From assembly GCF_900100755.1 (NCBI RefSeq), contig NZ_FNCI01000003.1:310001-374000 (forward strand): 64,000 nucleotides of DNA, given 5' to 3'. The notes under the pieces are model-generated. The model worked only from the letters and a program-made list of their open reading frames with translations. It ran no database searches and was not told where the DNA came from. Numbering within the stretch: position 1 is the stretch's first letter; every line of letters begins with the position of its first letter. The translations under genes and the position numbers were made by a program. This DNA is from Onishia taeanensis. Lineage in GTDB: Bacteria > Pseudomonadota > Gammaproteobacteria > Pseudomonadales > Halomonadaceae. Shown one piece after another: positions 46,426 to 60,174 of the stretch.

Positions 46426-47817
46426 TCAGAACAGGCGATTCAGGCCGTTCTGTGCCGCCACCCGATAGGCCTCGGCCATAGTCGGATAGTTGAAGGTGGT
46501 ATTGATGAAGTACTTGAGGGTGTTGGCCTCGCCTTCCTGCTGCATGATCGCCTGGCCGATGTGCACGATCTCGGAGGCCTGGTCGCCGAAGCAGTGGATG
46601 CCAAGAATCTCGAGGCTCTCGCGGTGGAAGAGGATCTTGAGCATGCCGACGGTGTCGCCGGTGATCTGTGCCCTGGCGGTGTCCTTGAAGAAGGCCTGCG
46701 CGACTTCATAGGGCACCTTGGCGGCGGTCAGCTCGCGTTCCGTCTTGCCCACCGAGCTGATTTCAGGAATGGTATAGATCCCGGTCGGCACGTCATCGAC
46801 GAAGCGGAAGTCTTCATCGAGCAGGTCGTCGCTTGCGTTGCGGCCCTGGTCGTAGGCGGCACTGGCAAGGCTCGGCCAGCCGATCACGTCGCCCACCGCA
46901 TAGATGTGCGGGATGGCAGTACGGTAGTGGTTGTCGACCTGCAGCTGGCCGCGGCCGTTGGCCTCCAGGCCGATGTTCTCGAGCCCGAGCTGGTCGGTGT
47001 TACCGGTGCGGCCGTTGGCCCACAGGAAAGCATCGGCGCGCAGTTTCTTGCCAGACTTCAGATGCACGACCACGCCGGACTCGTCGCCCTCAACCCGCTC
47101 ATAGTCTTCGTTGTGACGGATCAGCGCCCCGTGGTGGCGCAGATGATAGGACAGCGCGTCGCTGATCTCGTCGTCGAGGAAAGACAGCAGGCGGTCGCGG
47201 GAATCAAGCAGATCGACCTTGACGCCAAGCCCGGAGAAGATCGAGGCGTACTCGCTGCCGATAACGCCGGCCCCGAAGATGATCAGGGTGCGCGGCGTGT
47301 GAGATAGCCCGAGCACGGTGTCGGAGCAATAGATACGCGGGTGGCGAAAGTCGATATCTGCGGGGCGGTAGGGGCGCGAGCCGGTCGCGATGACGATCTT
47401 CTGGGCGTTGATTTCCTCGACACCCTCGTGGTTATCGCGCACCAGAAGTGTATGTTCGTCCTTGAAGCGAGCCACGCCGAAGAACACATCGATGCGATTA
47501 CGCGCATAGAAGGTGGTACGCATTTCGACCTGCTGGTCGATGGTCACTTGGGAACGCTGCAGCACCTTGGGAAACGAGAACCACCGCGGCTCGCCAATAT
47601 CGCGAAACATGCGGTTGGTGTTAAAGGCCATGATCTGCTTGACCTGATGGCGCAGCGCCTTGGAGGGAATGGTGCCCCAGTGGGTGCAGTTGCCACCCAC
47701 GGACTGCTGCTTTTCAATGATTGCTACGCGCTTGCCATGCTTCGCGGCGTTGATCGCGGCGCTTTCGCCCGAGGGACCGGTACCGATCACCACCACGTCG
47801 TAATTATGAACTGCCAT
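46426..47817 (-). CDS. sthA: Soluble pyridine nucleotide transhydrogenase
   Basis: SthA is a FAD enzyme that moves hydride between NADPH and NAD+. The 463-residue protein has the FAD fold [20 protein letters not shown], the site [17 protein letters not shown] (SthA keeps only one redox Cys of the usual pair here: C with T in place of the second), the NAD(P) fold [15 protein letters not shown] and the C-terminal dimer domain. AGGAG precedes the ATG. It stands next to the nqr cluster as in Pseudomonas, so redox balance genes are grouped. Confidence 0.95.
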   Translation of the reverse strand: MAVHNYDVVVIGTGPSGESAAINAAKHGKRVAIIEKQQSVGGNCTHWGTIPSKALRHQVKQIMAFNTNRMFRDIGEPRWFSFPKVLQRSQVTIDQQVEMRTTFYARNRIDVFFGVARFKDEHTLLVRDNHEGVEEINAQKIVIATGSRPYRPADIDFRHPRIYCSDTVLGLSHTPRTLIIFGAGVIGSEYASIFSGLGVKVDLLDSRDRLLSFLDDEISDALSYHLRHHGALIRHNEDYERVEGDESGVVVHLKSGKKLRADAFLWANGRTGNTDQLGLENIGLEANGRGQLQVDNHYRTAIPHIYAVGDVIGWPSLASAAYDQGRNASDDLLDEDFRFVDDVPTGIYTIPEISSVGKTERELTAAKVPYEVAQAFFKDTARAQITGDTVGMLKILFHRESLEILGIHCFGDQASEIVHIGQAIMQQEGEANTLKYFINTTFNYPTMAEAYRVAAQNGLNRLF

Positions 47818-47881
47818 CGTTTCTCCTAGCGCTGTAGGTCCCGTCTATGTCTGTCTTTTTTGGCCGAATGCGGCCAGTGGC

Positions 47882-48136
47882 TCAGCGCCGGGTGGCGTCA
47901 TAGCCAAGATCGGCGCCACGGCTTTCGTCGCTGGCACGGCGAGCGCTGGTGGCCTTCTTATTCTCTTCCTCGCAGACCTTGTCGTTGCCGCCGCAGATAT
48001 CGCAGCCATCCTTGAGGCCCAGGTTATTGAGCCCGCCGCAGGAGCCGGCAATCGGCTTGCGGCCGAGGATTACGCCGATCGCCATGGCGGCCATCAACAG
48101 CAGCATGAAACCGAATACTAGAAACCAGATCGTCAT
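47882..48136 (-). CDS. nqrM: Na+-translocating NADH-quinone reductase maturation protein NqrM
   Basis: This 84-residue protein has one membrane helix (residues 3-25) followed by four cysteines in GSCGGLNNLGLKDGCDICGG, the NqrM (DUF539) signature. NqrM is needed to place an iron centre between NqrD and NqrE. The start has AGGAG six bases upstream. It lies after nqrF but a terminator and 360 bases separate them, so it probably has its own promoter. The charged tail after Cys is low in complexity. Confidence 0.93.
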   Translation of the reverse strand: MTIWFLVFGFMLLLMAAMAIGVILGRKPIAGSCGGLNNLGLKDGCDICGGNDKVCEEENKKATSARRASDESRGADLGYDATRR

Positions 48137-48497
48137 GGGAGTCTCCTTGATTGCCTCTCGCCGCTTATTGGCGCGCGAGCAGGCTCGGGGGAGTGAATGG
48201 ATGTCACACGTTGAAGCTCTAACACTGTGACCTCGGCTGGCGGCAAATCATTCCTGTTGTCGTCAGGCGAGGTAACAGTCGGGCAAAGGGCGATAAGTGA
48301 AAAGAAGCAGGGCCGGCCCGCTGGGCCAGCCCTGTATCGCAATGGCCTATTTCATTGGCGTGGCGTTCACCGGCAGCAACGCTTCGCGGGGGCGCTGTTA
48401 ACCCCTCCTTGAGCGCTACCTAGGCCATCCATGGCCAAGGACCCTCGCTGCGCGTTGCCCCCGGTACCCATTAGCCACCGAGTTTGGCGATGAATGC
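48137..48497. other. Intergenic region between nqrF and nqrM
   Basis: No apbE gene or other coding sequence can be supported in this 360-base gap, although apbE stands between nqrF and nqrM in many bacteria. The only structure is the terminator at 48297-48333. Confidence 0.6.
48297..48333 (-). terminator. Terminator of the nqr operon
   Basis: Arms AGGGCCGGCCC and GGGCCAGCCCT (one mismatch) pair around GCT and are followed on the minus strand by TGCTTCTTTTCA. It lies about 165 bases downstream of nqrF. Confidence 0.7.
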
Positions 48498-49730
48498 TTA
48501 GCCGCCGAAATCGTCCAATGCGATGTTCTCGGGTTCGACGCCCATATCCAGCAGCATCTTGATCACCGAGGCGTTCATCATGGGCGGCCCACACATGTAG
48601 TACTCGCAGTCCTCAGGCGCCGGGTGGTCCTTGAGGTAGTTTTCATAGAGCACGTTGTGAATGAAGCCGGTCGGGCCTTCCCAGTTGTCTTCGGGCAGCG
48701 GATCCGACAGTGCCAGGTGCCACTCGAAGTTGTCGTTTTCTTCGGCCAGTTGGTCGAACTCTTCGTTGTAGAAGGTCTCGCGCCAGGAGCGCGCACCGTA
48801 CCAGAACGAGATCTTGCGCTTGGAGTTCAGACGCTTGAGCTGATCGAAGATGTGGCTGCGCATCGGCGCCATGCCGGCACCACCGCCGATAAAGACCATT
48901 TCGGCATCGGTGTCCTTGGCGAAGAACTCACCGAAGGGCCCCATCACCTGCACCTTGTCGCCCGGCTTCAAGTTGAAGACGTAGGTCGACATCAGGCCCG
49001 GCGGATGGTTAGTGCCGGGGGGCGGCGTGGCGATACGGATGTTGAACTTGAGCAGGCCGTACTCTTCCGGATAGTTGGCCATCGAGTAGGCGCGGATGAC
49101 CTCCTCGTCGCTCTTGTGGGAGACCTTGAACAGCTCGAACTTCTCCCAGTCGCCCCGGTACTCCTCTTCGATATCGAAGTCGGAGAACTTGATGTCATAG
49201 GGCGGCGCCACCAGCTGCACGTAACCACCAGCACGGAAGTCGACTTCCTCGCCTTCGGGAAGCTTGAGGTTGAGTTCCTTGATGAAGGTCGCGACGTTGG
49301 GGTTGGAGGTGACCTCGCACTCCCACTGCTTGACGCCGAAGACCTCTTCGGGAACTTCGATCTTCATGTCCTGCTTCACCGGCACCTGGCAGGAAAGGCG
49401 CCAGCCTTCCTTCTTTTCGCGCATGGTGAAGGCAGATTCTTCGGTCGGCAGAATCGCGCCGCCGCCTTCAGGCACACGGCACTTGCACTGGGCACAAGAG
49501 CCGCCGCCGCCACAGGCGGAAGACAGGAAGATGCCGTTGGCCGCCAGGGTCTGCAGCAGTTTGCCGCCGGCCTGGGTGCTTAGGGTGTAGTCGGGATCGC
49601 CATTGATCTCGATGGTCACGTCGCCGCTGCTGACGAGGCGGCTACGCGCGGCCAGGATGATGCCCACCAGGCCGATAACGACCACGGTGAACATGACCAC
49701 GCCGAGCAAGATGACATTTGTATCAACCAT
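48498..49730 (-). CDS. nqrF: Na+-NQR subunit F (NADH-oxidising)
   Basis: NqrF takes hydride from NADH onto FAD and passes electrons to a 2Fe-2S centre. The 410-residue protein has one N-terminal helix, the ferredoxin domain with [12 protein letters not shown] and a later LSCQ, and the FAD/NADH domain with [33 protein letters not shown] and CGPPMM. It is the last gene of the nqrABCDEF operon and ends in ALDDFGG, the family end. Confidence 0.98.
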   Translation of the reverse strand: MVDTNVILLGVVMFTVVVIGLVGIILAARSRLVSSGDVTIEINGDPDYTLSTQAGGKLLQTLAANGIFLSSACGGGGSCAQCKCRVPEGGGAILPTEESAFTMREKKEGWRLSCQVPVKQDMKIEVPEEVFGVKQWECEVTSNPNVATFIKELNLKLPEGEEVDFRAGGYVQLVAPPYDIKFSDFDIEEEYRGDWEKFELFKVSHKSDEEVIRAYSMANYPEEYGLLKFNIRIATPPPGTNHPPGLMSTYVFNLKPGDKVQVMGPFGEFFAKDTDAEMVFIGGGAGMAPMRSHIFDQLKRLNSKRKISFWYGARSWRETFYNEEFDQLAEENDNFEWHLALSDPLPEDNWEGPTGFIHNVLYENYLKDHPAPEDCEYYMCGPPMMNASVIKMLLDMGVEPENIALDDFGG

Positions 49731-49768
49731 GTCGGGTTCCTATTGGTGTTCGTTGCCTGAGGCGAGCC

Positions 49769-50389
<621 letters not shown>

Positions 50390-51058
50390 TTACACGGCCT
50401 CCTTCGGTTGGGTGTTTTCCTTCATCTTGAACTCGTTTTCTTCGACCTGTTCCGGCTGGACGCTGCGCAGCACCCAGATCAGCAGGCCGATGACGAAGAA
50501 CGCCGAAGGCGGCAGCAGCATCAGGCCGTTAGGTACGTACCAACCGCCGTCCTGAACGGGGGTCAGGATGGTCACGCCAAAGAGGCTGCCCGAGCCCAGC
50601 AGTTCACGGAAGAAGCCGACTATCATCAGGATCACGCCATAGCCGAGGCCATTACCGACACCGTCGAGGAACGACAGCACCGGGCCGTTCTGCATGGCGA
50701 ACGCCTCGGCGCGCCCCATCACGATGCAGTTGGTGATGATCAGGCCGACGAACACCGACAGCTGCTTGGACATCTCATAGGCATAGGCCTTGAGCACCTG
50801 GTCGACAACGATGACCAGCGAGGCGATGATGGTCATCTGCACGATGATGCGGATCGATGACGGGATGTGGTTGCGGATCAGCGAGACGAACAGGTTGGAG
50901 AACGCCGTGACCGCGATCACCGCCAGCGCCATGACCAGCGACACGCTCATGCTGCTGGTCACCGCCAGCGCCGAGCAGATCCCAAGGATCTGCAGGGCGA
51001 TCGGGTTATTCTTGAAGATCGGCGTGATCAGCACGCCTTTAGGGGTTGCGGCTGACAT
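50390..51058 (-). CDS. nqrD: Na+-NQR subunit D
   Basis: NqrD (222 residues, six helices) pairs with NqrE in an inverted-topology membrane core. [20 protein letters not shown] holds the conserved Cys, and [19 protein letters not shown] matches the second Cys site. It follows nqrC after three bases and directly precedes nqrE, so translation is tightly coupled. Confidence 0.97.
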   Translation of the reverse strand: MSAATPKGVLITPIFKNNPIALQILGICSALAVTSSMSVSLVMALAVIAVTAFSNLFVSLIRNHIPSSIRIIVQMTIIASLVIVVDQVLKAYAYEMSKQLSVFVGLIITNCIVMGRAEAFAMQNGPVLSFLDGVGNGLGYGVILMIVGFFRELLGSGSLFGVTILTPVQDGGWYVPNGLMLLPPSAFFVIGLLIWVLRSVQPEQVEENEFKMKENTQPKEAV

Positions 51059-51061
51059 ATC

Positions 51062-51838
51062 TTAGGCTCCTTCCGCTGAGTCACGGATCTTGGCGAGGTA
51101 GTTGCCGAAGCCGGCATCGCTTAGCCAGAACTGCACCAGGTTGGTCACGCCCTTGCTGGTAAGGGTCGCACCGGACAGGGCATCGACTTCCGTCGGGCCG
51201 CTGGCACCCCCCTTGACCAGAGCGATCTCCGGACGCCCTTCACCCACTTCACCCTCGGGGTAGATCTGCTTGCCATCCCACTGGGCTTTCCACTTGGGAT
51301 TGTCCACTTCACCGCCCAGCCCCGGTGTCTCGGAGTGGGAATAGAAGGTGATCCCTTCGATGGTGTTGGCATCGCCACGCAGCGCAAGATAGCCGCGCAT
51401 CAGGCCCCACAGGCCCTGGCCGCGCACCGGCAGAATGATCTGCTCGGGGTCCTGCGGGTCGCCGACCAGATACACCACCGAATAGTTTTCCTGGCGTGAC
51501 AGGCCGGCGATGTCTTTCTCGCCGGACAGCGTGCGCGACTGAGCGGGGTCACGAGACGCGGAGAACTGGTCGTAGGTCTCCGGGTCGACTGCATCCGTGT
51601 ACTCACCGGTACGCAGGTCGACGGCTCGCGGCGTCACTTGCTCGAACTGCTTGGTAATCGATTCGCCCGGCTGATAAAGGCCCGCCACCTGGAGGATGTT
51701 CGACTTGCGGTCGGCCTCCTGGTTGAACGCCTGCTGCGGGCGCAGTGCGACGGCGGCGGTGGATACGATCACCGAGCAGACGATGCACAGCGCGAAGGCG
51801 ACGATCAGCGTCTTCTTGATGGAGTTGTTACTCGCCAT
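51062..51838 (-). CDS. nqrC: Na+-NQR subunit C
   Basis: NqrC (258 residues) holds a covalently bound FMN in the periplasm. It has an N-terminal helix (residues 10-30) and the flavinylation motif DALSGATLTSKGV, the Thr that ApbE modifies. It shares one base with nqrB (TGATG). The LWGLMRGYLAL and ETPGLGGEVDNPKWKAQW blocks fit the family. The apbE gene that would modify it is not next to the operon. Confidence 0.97.
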   Translation of the reverse strand: MASNNSIKKTLIVAFALCIVCSVIVSTAAVALRPQQAFNQEADRKSNILQVAGLYQPGESITKQFEQVTPRAVDLRTGEYTDAVDPETYDQFSASRDPAQSRTLSGEKDIAGLSRQENYSVVYLVGDPQDPEQIILPVRGQGLWGLMRGYLALRGDANTIEGITFYSHSETPGLGGEVDNPKWKAQWDGKQIYPEGEVGEGRPEIALVKGGASGPTEVDALSGATLTSKGVTNLVQFWLSDAGFGNYLAKIRDSAEGA

Positions 51839-53064
51839 CAGGCACTCTCCTCAGCCATGGCACCAGTACGCTTCTGGCGGCGCTTGATGTTGGCCTGGAC
51901 AAAGAAATGGTCGATCAACGGAGCAAACAGGTTGGCGAAGAGGATGGCCAACATGATGCCCTCGGGGAAGGCCGGGTTCACGACACGGATCAGCACGGTC
52001 ATTACGCCGATCAGCGCACCGAAGGCAAAGCGGCCCTTGTTGGTCATGGAGGCAGAGACCGGGTCGGTCGCCATGAACACCATGCCAAAGGCGAAGCCGC
52101 CCACTACCAGGTGCCAATACCAAGGCATGGCGAACATGGCATTGGTATCGGAACCGACGGCGTTGAACAGTGAACTGGTTGCCACCATGCCCAGGAACAC
52201 ACCCAGCATGATGCGCCAGGAGGCGATGCGCGTCCAAAGCAGCACGATAGCGCCAATCAGGATCGCCAGCGTAGAGGTTTCACCGATGGAGCCCGGGATG
52301 TAGCCCAGGAAGGCATCCATCCAGCTGAACTGGTCGGTGAGAGCCGACATGCCGTTCTGGAAAGTCGTGGACAGCGCCGTGGCACCGGTATAGCCATCGG
52401 CCGCGACCCAGACGCTATCGCCCGAGATCTGCGCCGGATAGGCGAAGTACAGGAAGGCACGGCCGGTCAGCGCCGGGTTGAGGAAGTTCTTGCCGGTGCC
52501 GCCGAAGATTTCCTTGCCGATCACGATACCGAAGGTGATGCCCAAGGCTACCTGCCACAGCGGAATGGTCGCCGGCAGGATCAGCGCGAACAGCACCGAG
52601 GAAACGAAGAAGCCTTCGTTGACCTCATGGCCGCGCTTGATGGCGAACAGCACTTCCCAGAAACCACCGACCACGAAGGTCACCAGGTAGATCGGCAGGA
52701 AGTAAGTGGCGCCCAGCACGAAGTTGGACCACACGCTGCTTACGTCATGGCCACCGGCCAGCAGCATCAGGATGGCTTCGCGCCAGCCGCCCATGGAGGC
52801 ATAGCCATCGGCGATGGCCGTATTGGCCTGCCAGCCGGCGTTCCACATGCCGAAGAACATCGCCGGGAAGGTACACATCCAGACGGTGATCATGATGCGC
52901 TTCAGATCGACACCGTCACGGACGTGAGCCGTGGTCTTGGTGACGCTGGGCGGCGCATAGAAGATCGTGTCGACGGCTTCGAAGAGCGGATAGAACTGCT
53001 CGTACTTACCACCCTTGTGAAAGTGCGGCTCGAGATTATCGAGTGTCTGTCGGATACCCATCAT
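51838..53064 (-). CDS. nqrB: Na+-NQR subunit B
   Basis: NqrB (408 residues, about ten helices) is the quinone-binding and Na+-moving subunit, with FMN and riboflavin. The ApbE-type motif [10 protein letters not shown] marks the covalent FMN Thr. [20 protein letters not shown] and [11 protein letters not shown] are conserved loops. It overlaps nqrA and nqrC by one base each. Confidence 0.97.
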   Translation of the reverse strand: MMGIRQTLDNLEPHFHKGGKYEQFYPLFEAVDTIFYAPPSVTKTTAHVRDGVDLKRIMITVWMCTFPAMFFGMWNAGWQANTAIADGYASMGGWREAILMLLAGGHDVSSVWSNFVLGATYFLPIYLVTFVVGGFWEVLFAIKRGHEVNEGFFVSSVLFALILPATIPLWQVALGITFGIVIGKEIFGGTGKNFLNPALTGRAFLYFAYPAQISGDSVWVAADGYTGATALSTTFQNGMSALTDQFSWMDAFLGYIPGSIGETSTLAILIGAIVLLWTRIASWRIMLGVFLGMVATSSLFNAVGSDTNAMFAMPWYWHLVVGGFAFGMVFMATDPVSASMTNKGRFAFGALIGVMTVLIRVVNPAFPEGIMLAILFANLFAPLIDHFFVQANIKRRQKRTGAMAEESA

Positions 53065-54416
53065 CAGGCCTCTTTCTCGATGGTAGTGAGGTTGTCACGC
53101 AGGATGGGACCGTACTCGTATTTGCCCGGGCACACGTAGGTGCACAGCGCCAGGTCCTCTTCATCCAGTTCCAGACACCCCAACTGCATGGCGGTTTCGA
53201 TATCGCCGACGATCAACGAACGCAGCAGTTGGGTGGGCAGGATATCCAGCGGCATGACGGTCTCGTAGTTGCCGACCGGTACCATGGCACGCTCGGAGCC
53301 ATTGGTAGAGGTGTCGGGGGCATACTTCTTAATGCCGAGAACCTTCGACAGATAGATACCCATGACCGAGTGCCGATTGACGCCGGGCGACAGCCAACCC
53401 ATGAAGGCGCGCTTGTTGCCCTCTTCCAACAGGCTCAACTGATTGTGGAAACGACCCACGTAGCGCAGTGCGCCCTCAGCGATGGAGCCTGAGAACACGG
53501 AGCCAGAGATCACGCGCGTATCCTCGGGTGACTCGACTTCGCCGGCCAGCAGCTCTTCGGTGCTGGCACCGATGCGGGTGCGGACCAGGCGCGGCTTGTC
53601 GGCGCGCGGCCCGCCAACGGCGATCACGCGGCTAACGTTCAGCTTACCTTCGGTGAATATCTTGCCGAAGGCGATCACGTCCTGATAGCCGATGTGCCAG
53701 ACCTGTTTGTTCAGGGCCACCGGCGACAGGAAGTGAATGTGGGTGCCCACTAGACCGGCCGGATGCGGACCGCTGAAGGTCTCGACCTGCACTTGATCGA
53801 CGTCGCTGCCGGGCAGCTTGGCGTCGGGTGCCTGGCACAGAAAGACCTTGCCTTCGGTCAGCGTTGACAGCACCTTGAGGCCGTTCTCGAACGCCTCGGG
53901 TGCTTCATTGATGATGACGGCGGGATCCGGGCTTAGCGGATGGGTATCGACGGCCGTGACGAAAATGCTTTCCGGTACGGCGTCGAGGGCCGGCGTGCGA
54001 GAGAACGGGCGCGTGCGCAGCGCCGTCCAGAGACCCGACTCAACGAGCTGGTCTACTACCACCTGGCGGTCGAGACTGGCGAGCTTACCGGCTTCATGGG
54101 CGGTAAACTCGACGGCCTCTTCCTCATTTTCATCAACCTTGATCACCACGGAGAGCAGCTTGCGCTTCTCGCCACGGTTGATCGCTACCACTTCACCCGC
54201 CGCCGGCGCGGTGAACCGCACGCCGTCGATCTTCTTATCGGTGAAGAGCAGCTGGCCTAGTTTGACGCTATCCCCCTCCCGGACCTCCATGGTCGGCTTC
54301 ATGCCAACATAGTCGGTGCCCAGGATGGCCACGTGACGAACCGGGCGCGCATCCTCGATGCGCTGCTCGGGCGCCCCCGCGATGGGGAGATCCAGGCCTC
54401 GTTTGACTTCGATCAT
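53064..54416 (-). CDS. nqrA: Na+-NQR subunit A
   Basis: NqrA (450 residues) is the soluble cytoplasmic subunit at the head of the operon. It begins [14 protein letters not shown] and contains [20 protein letters not shown], a biotinyl-lipoyl-like fold, and the later [16 protein letters not shown] and [15 protein letters not shown] blocks. It is the first nqr gene. A candidate promoter with a palindrome lies about 170 bases upstream. Confidence 0.97.
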   Translation of the reverse strand: MIEVKRGLDLPIAGAPEQRIEDARPVRHVAILGTDYVGMKPTMEVREGDSVKLGQLLFTDKKIDGVRFTAPAAGEVVAINRGEKRKLLSVVIKVDENEEEAVEFTAHEAGKLASLDRQVVVDQLVESGLWTALRTRPFSRTPALDAVPESIFVTAVDTHPLSPDPAVIINEAPEAFENGLKVLSTLTEGKVFLCQAPDAKLPGSDVDQVQVETFSGPHPAGLVGTHIHFLSPVALNKQVWHIGYQDVIAFGKIFTEGKLNVSRVIAVGGPRADKPRLVRTRIGASTEELLAGEVESPEDTRVISGSVFSGSIAEGALRYVGRFHNQLSLLEEGNKRAFMGWLSPGVNRHSVMGIYLSKVLGIKKYAPDTSTNGSERAMVPVGNYETVMPLDILPTQLLRSLIVGDIETAMQLGCLELDEEDLALCTYVCPGKYEYGPILRDNLTTIEKEA

Positions 54417-54587
54417 AGACTCGCCCAGTTATCGGCTCTGATGTGTCAGGAAAGAGGTTCGAAAGACGCATTCACCCTGGGCCACTGATTTGGGCCAAGA
54501 GTCACGGTCACGGCGTTCGAATTCTTTTCTTATCAGAAGGTTGTCAGTTCGGCCCGCGACGCACGGACCGCCCCTAAAATCTCGGTC

Positions 54588-54616
54588 ATTATAATGACAT
54601 GCGAAACGAAAGGCCA
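54588..54616 (-). promoter_or_regulatory. Candidate nqr promoter overlapping a palindrome
   Basis: On the minus strand TATAAT (54593-54588) lies 17 bases from TGGCCT (54616-54611). The -10 is embedded in the perfect 14-base palindrome GTCATTATAATGAC (54585-54598), which could be an operator. The leader to nqrA would be about 165 bases. Confidence 0.4.
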
Positions 54617-54810
54617 CACGACCTAAGGTAGCAGGCAGACAGCCGAAAGCGACGCAGAGGCCCCACGAGAGAGGAAAGGAGGCTTTTGCGTCAGACGGTT
54701 AGGCGGTATCGCCTGGGGAAAACGAGGCAGGAAGGCTCTCGACAAAGACGGTCGGACAGGACTATCGGGCGGGGCTAACAAGCAAGCAAGACTGCCGAGC
54801 AGGAGAGGCA

Positions 54811-54853
54811 AGCCCCCTGCGCCAGAGCGCAAGGCTCGGGCGCAGGGGGCTTT
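54811..54853 (-). terminator. Likely terminator of gap
   Basis: AAGCCCCCTGCGCC and GGCGCAGGGGGCTT are exact 14-base arms around a 15-base loop that has its own small GAGC/GCTC pair. It lies 46 bases past the gap stop; the T tract on the minus strand is short. Confidence 0.6.
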
Positions 54854-54898
54854 CGCTGCTAAAGACGCGCTCGCGAAGTGCGCTCGGTCGCGAAGGAA

Positions 54899-56362
54899 TT
54901 AGTCGCGATTCATCGGGAACGCCAGGAAGCTGACGTTGGACATGTGCTGCAGGATGCGCACCACCTGACAGCTGTAGCCGAACTCGTTGTCGTACCACAC
55001 ATAGACGACGGCATTCTTGCCATCGACGATGGTGGCCTTGGCATCGACGATACCGGCGTGGCGGTTGCCCACGAAATCCGACGAGACCACTTCGGTGGAA
55101 TCCACGAAGTCGATCTGCTTCTGCATCGGCGAGTGAATCGCCATGCGCCGCAGGTAGTCGTTTAGCGCTTCGGCGTCGGTTTGCTGATGCAGGTTCAGGT
55201 TGAGAATCGCCATCGAGACGTTGGGCGTAGGCACGCGGATGGCGTTGCCGGTCAGCTTGCCGGACAGTTCCGGCAGCGCCTTGGCCACGGCCTTGGCGGC
55301 ACCGGTCTCGGTCAACACCATGTTCAACGGCGCGCTACGGCCGCGACGGTCACCCTTGTGGTAGTTGTCGATCAGGTTCTGGTCGTTGGTGTAGGAGTGC
55401 ACGGTCTCGACATGGCCATGCTCGATGCCAAACTTGTCATTGAGCGCCTTGAGCACCGGCACGATGGCGTTGGTAGTACAGGAAGCCGCAGACACGATGC
55501 GGTCTTCGCGGGCGATGTCGGTGTGGTTGATGCCATAGACCACGTTCTTGACATCGCCCTTGCCCGGCGCGGTCAGCAGCGCCTTGGACACTCCCTTGCA
55601 GGCCAGGTGCTGGCCCAGCCCTTCTTCATCACGCCACATGCCGGTGTTATCCACCACGATGGCATTGTCGATGCCGTAGGCGGTGTAATCGATCTCGCTG
55701 GGCTGGTTGGCGTAAATCACCTTGATGTAGTTGCCATTGACCACCAGGGCGCTGCCGTCGTGATCGACGCTGATGGTGCCGGAGAAAGGCCCGTGCACGG
55801 AGTCGCGACGCAGAAGGCTGGCCCGCTTCTCGAGATCCTTGGCCAGGTCGCCGCGCCCGCGCACGACGATGGCCCGCAGGCGCAGCAGGTTACCGCCGCC
55901 AGCCTTTTCGACCAGAATGCGCGCCAGGATGCGGCCGATACGCCCGAAGCCGTAGAGCACCACGTCCTTGGGTTCGCCGTTGCCCTTCACCTTGCAGTGC
56001 GCGCCGACGATTTCGGCAAGTTCGCGCTCCAGGAAGGAGGTCACATCCTCGGCGTCACTGTGCTTGTAAGCCACCGCCAGCTTGCCGATATCGACGTGGG
56101 CGGGCCCCAGGTTCAGCTCGGTCATCGCCTTGACCAGCGGGAAGGTGTCCTGCACGGAAAGCTCGGTGCCCTCGACCTTCTTGACGAAGCGATGGTCCTT
56201 GAGGATGCGAATCACCGACTGATTGATCAGCGAACGGCCAAACAGCGAGGTCACGATGTTGTACTGGCGATACAGCTTGCCCAGCAGCGGGATCATTTCC
56301 TCGGCCAGGGCTTCGTTGTCCTGCCATTCCTCAAAGACGGTCTCGAGCATCTGCTGACTCAC
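54899..56362 (-). CDS. Glyceraldehyde-3-phosphate dehydrogenase, long form
   Basis: The 487-residue protein has an N-terminal extension of about 130 residues before the Rossmann start VVLYGFGRIGRILARILVEK. The active site is AASCTTNAIVPVLKAL (Cys), and HSYTNDQNLIDNYHKGDRRGR and NEFGYSCQVVRIL are conserved. The extended form is known in Pseudomonas next to mfd, as here. It interconverts glyceraldehyde-3-phosphate and 1,3-bisphosphoglycerate; the extension's role is unknown. It starts at GTG 56362, with AGAGG six bases upstream; ATG 56350 is possible. Confidence 0.93.
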   Translation of the reverse strand: MSQQMLETVFEEWQDNEALAEEMIPLLGKLYRQYNIVTSLFGRSLINQSVIRILKDHRFVKKVEGTELSVQDTFPLVKAMTELNLGPAHVDIGKLAVAYKHSDAEDVTSFLERELAEIVGAHCKVKGNGEPKDVVLYGFGRIGRILARILVEKAGGGNLLRLRAIVVRGRGDLAKDLEKRASLLRRDSVHGPFSGTISVDHDGSALVVNGNYIKVIYANQPSEIDYTAYGIDNAIVVDNTGMWRDEEGLGQHLACKGVSKALLTAPGKGDVKNVVYGINHTDIAREDRIVSAASCTTNAIVPVLKALNDKFGIEHGHVETVHSYTNDQNLIDNYHKGDRRGRSAPLNMVLTETGAAKAVAKALPELSGKLTGNAIRVPTPNVSMAILNLNLHQQTDAEALNDYLRRMAIHSPMQKQIDFVDSTEVVSSDFVGNRHAGIVDAKATIVDGKNAVVYVWYDNEFGYSCQVVRILQHMSNVSFLAFPMNRD

Positions 56363-56705
56363 GTAGGGCCTCTCTTGATGAGCATGGCGTCAAGGTCGAA
56401 CCGCGCCTCGTCGCCGGTAGCCGTAGCGGCTTGTCGCTACTGATGGGTAGGAAGGCGATACGAAAGACGTATCGACATCAAAGTTGGAGGCATTATCCGA
56501 ATCGGCGGCATTGACGGCAATTACTGGATGGTCGCAGGCGCTGTAAGCTAATTACAGAAACGGCGACTTGACTACAAACTGGAAATCGGCGGGGCAACGC
56601 TTCCCCTTCCGAAGAGGCGCCTGGCCCGCTAGAGTGGAGCGCCTAATGGCGGCGTTCCACGCGCCTTCACCCATTCCGCTTCCCGGTTGCCATCAAGACG
56701 ACACC
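56363..56705. other. Divergent gap-mfd intergenic region with two inverted repeats
   Basis: The 340 bases hold CGATACG-AAAGA-CGTATCG (56456-56474) and CTGTAA-GCTAA-TTACAG (56541-56557), both perfect inverted repeats with five-base spacers, spaced as protein-binding operators would be between divergent promoters. No separate gene is supported; the open mfd frame starts at 56568. Confidence 0.5.
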
Positions 56706-60152
<3,447 letters not shown>

Positions 60153-60174
60153 GCACTCCTGCCCGGCCGAAATC

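Larger units (their letters stand above)
54417..54898. other. Intergenic region between nqrA and gap
   Basis: No gene is supported in this 480-base stretch. It holds the candidate nqr promoter (54588-54616) and the hairpin downstream of gap (54811-54853). Confidence 0.6.
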
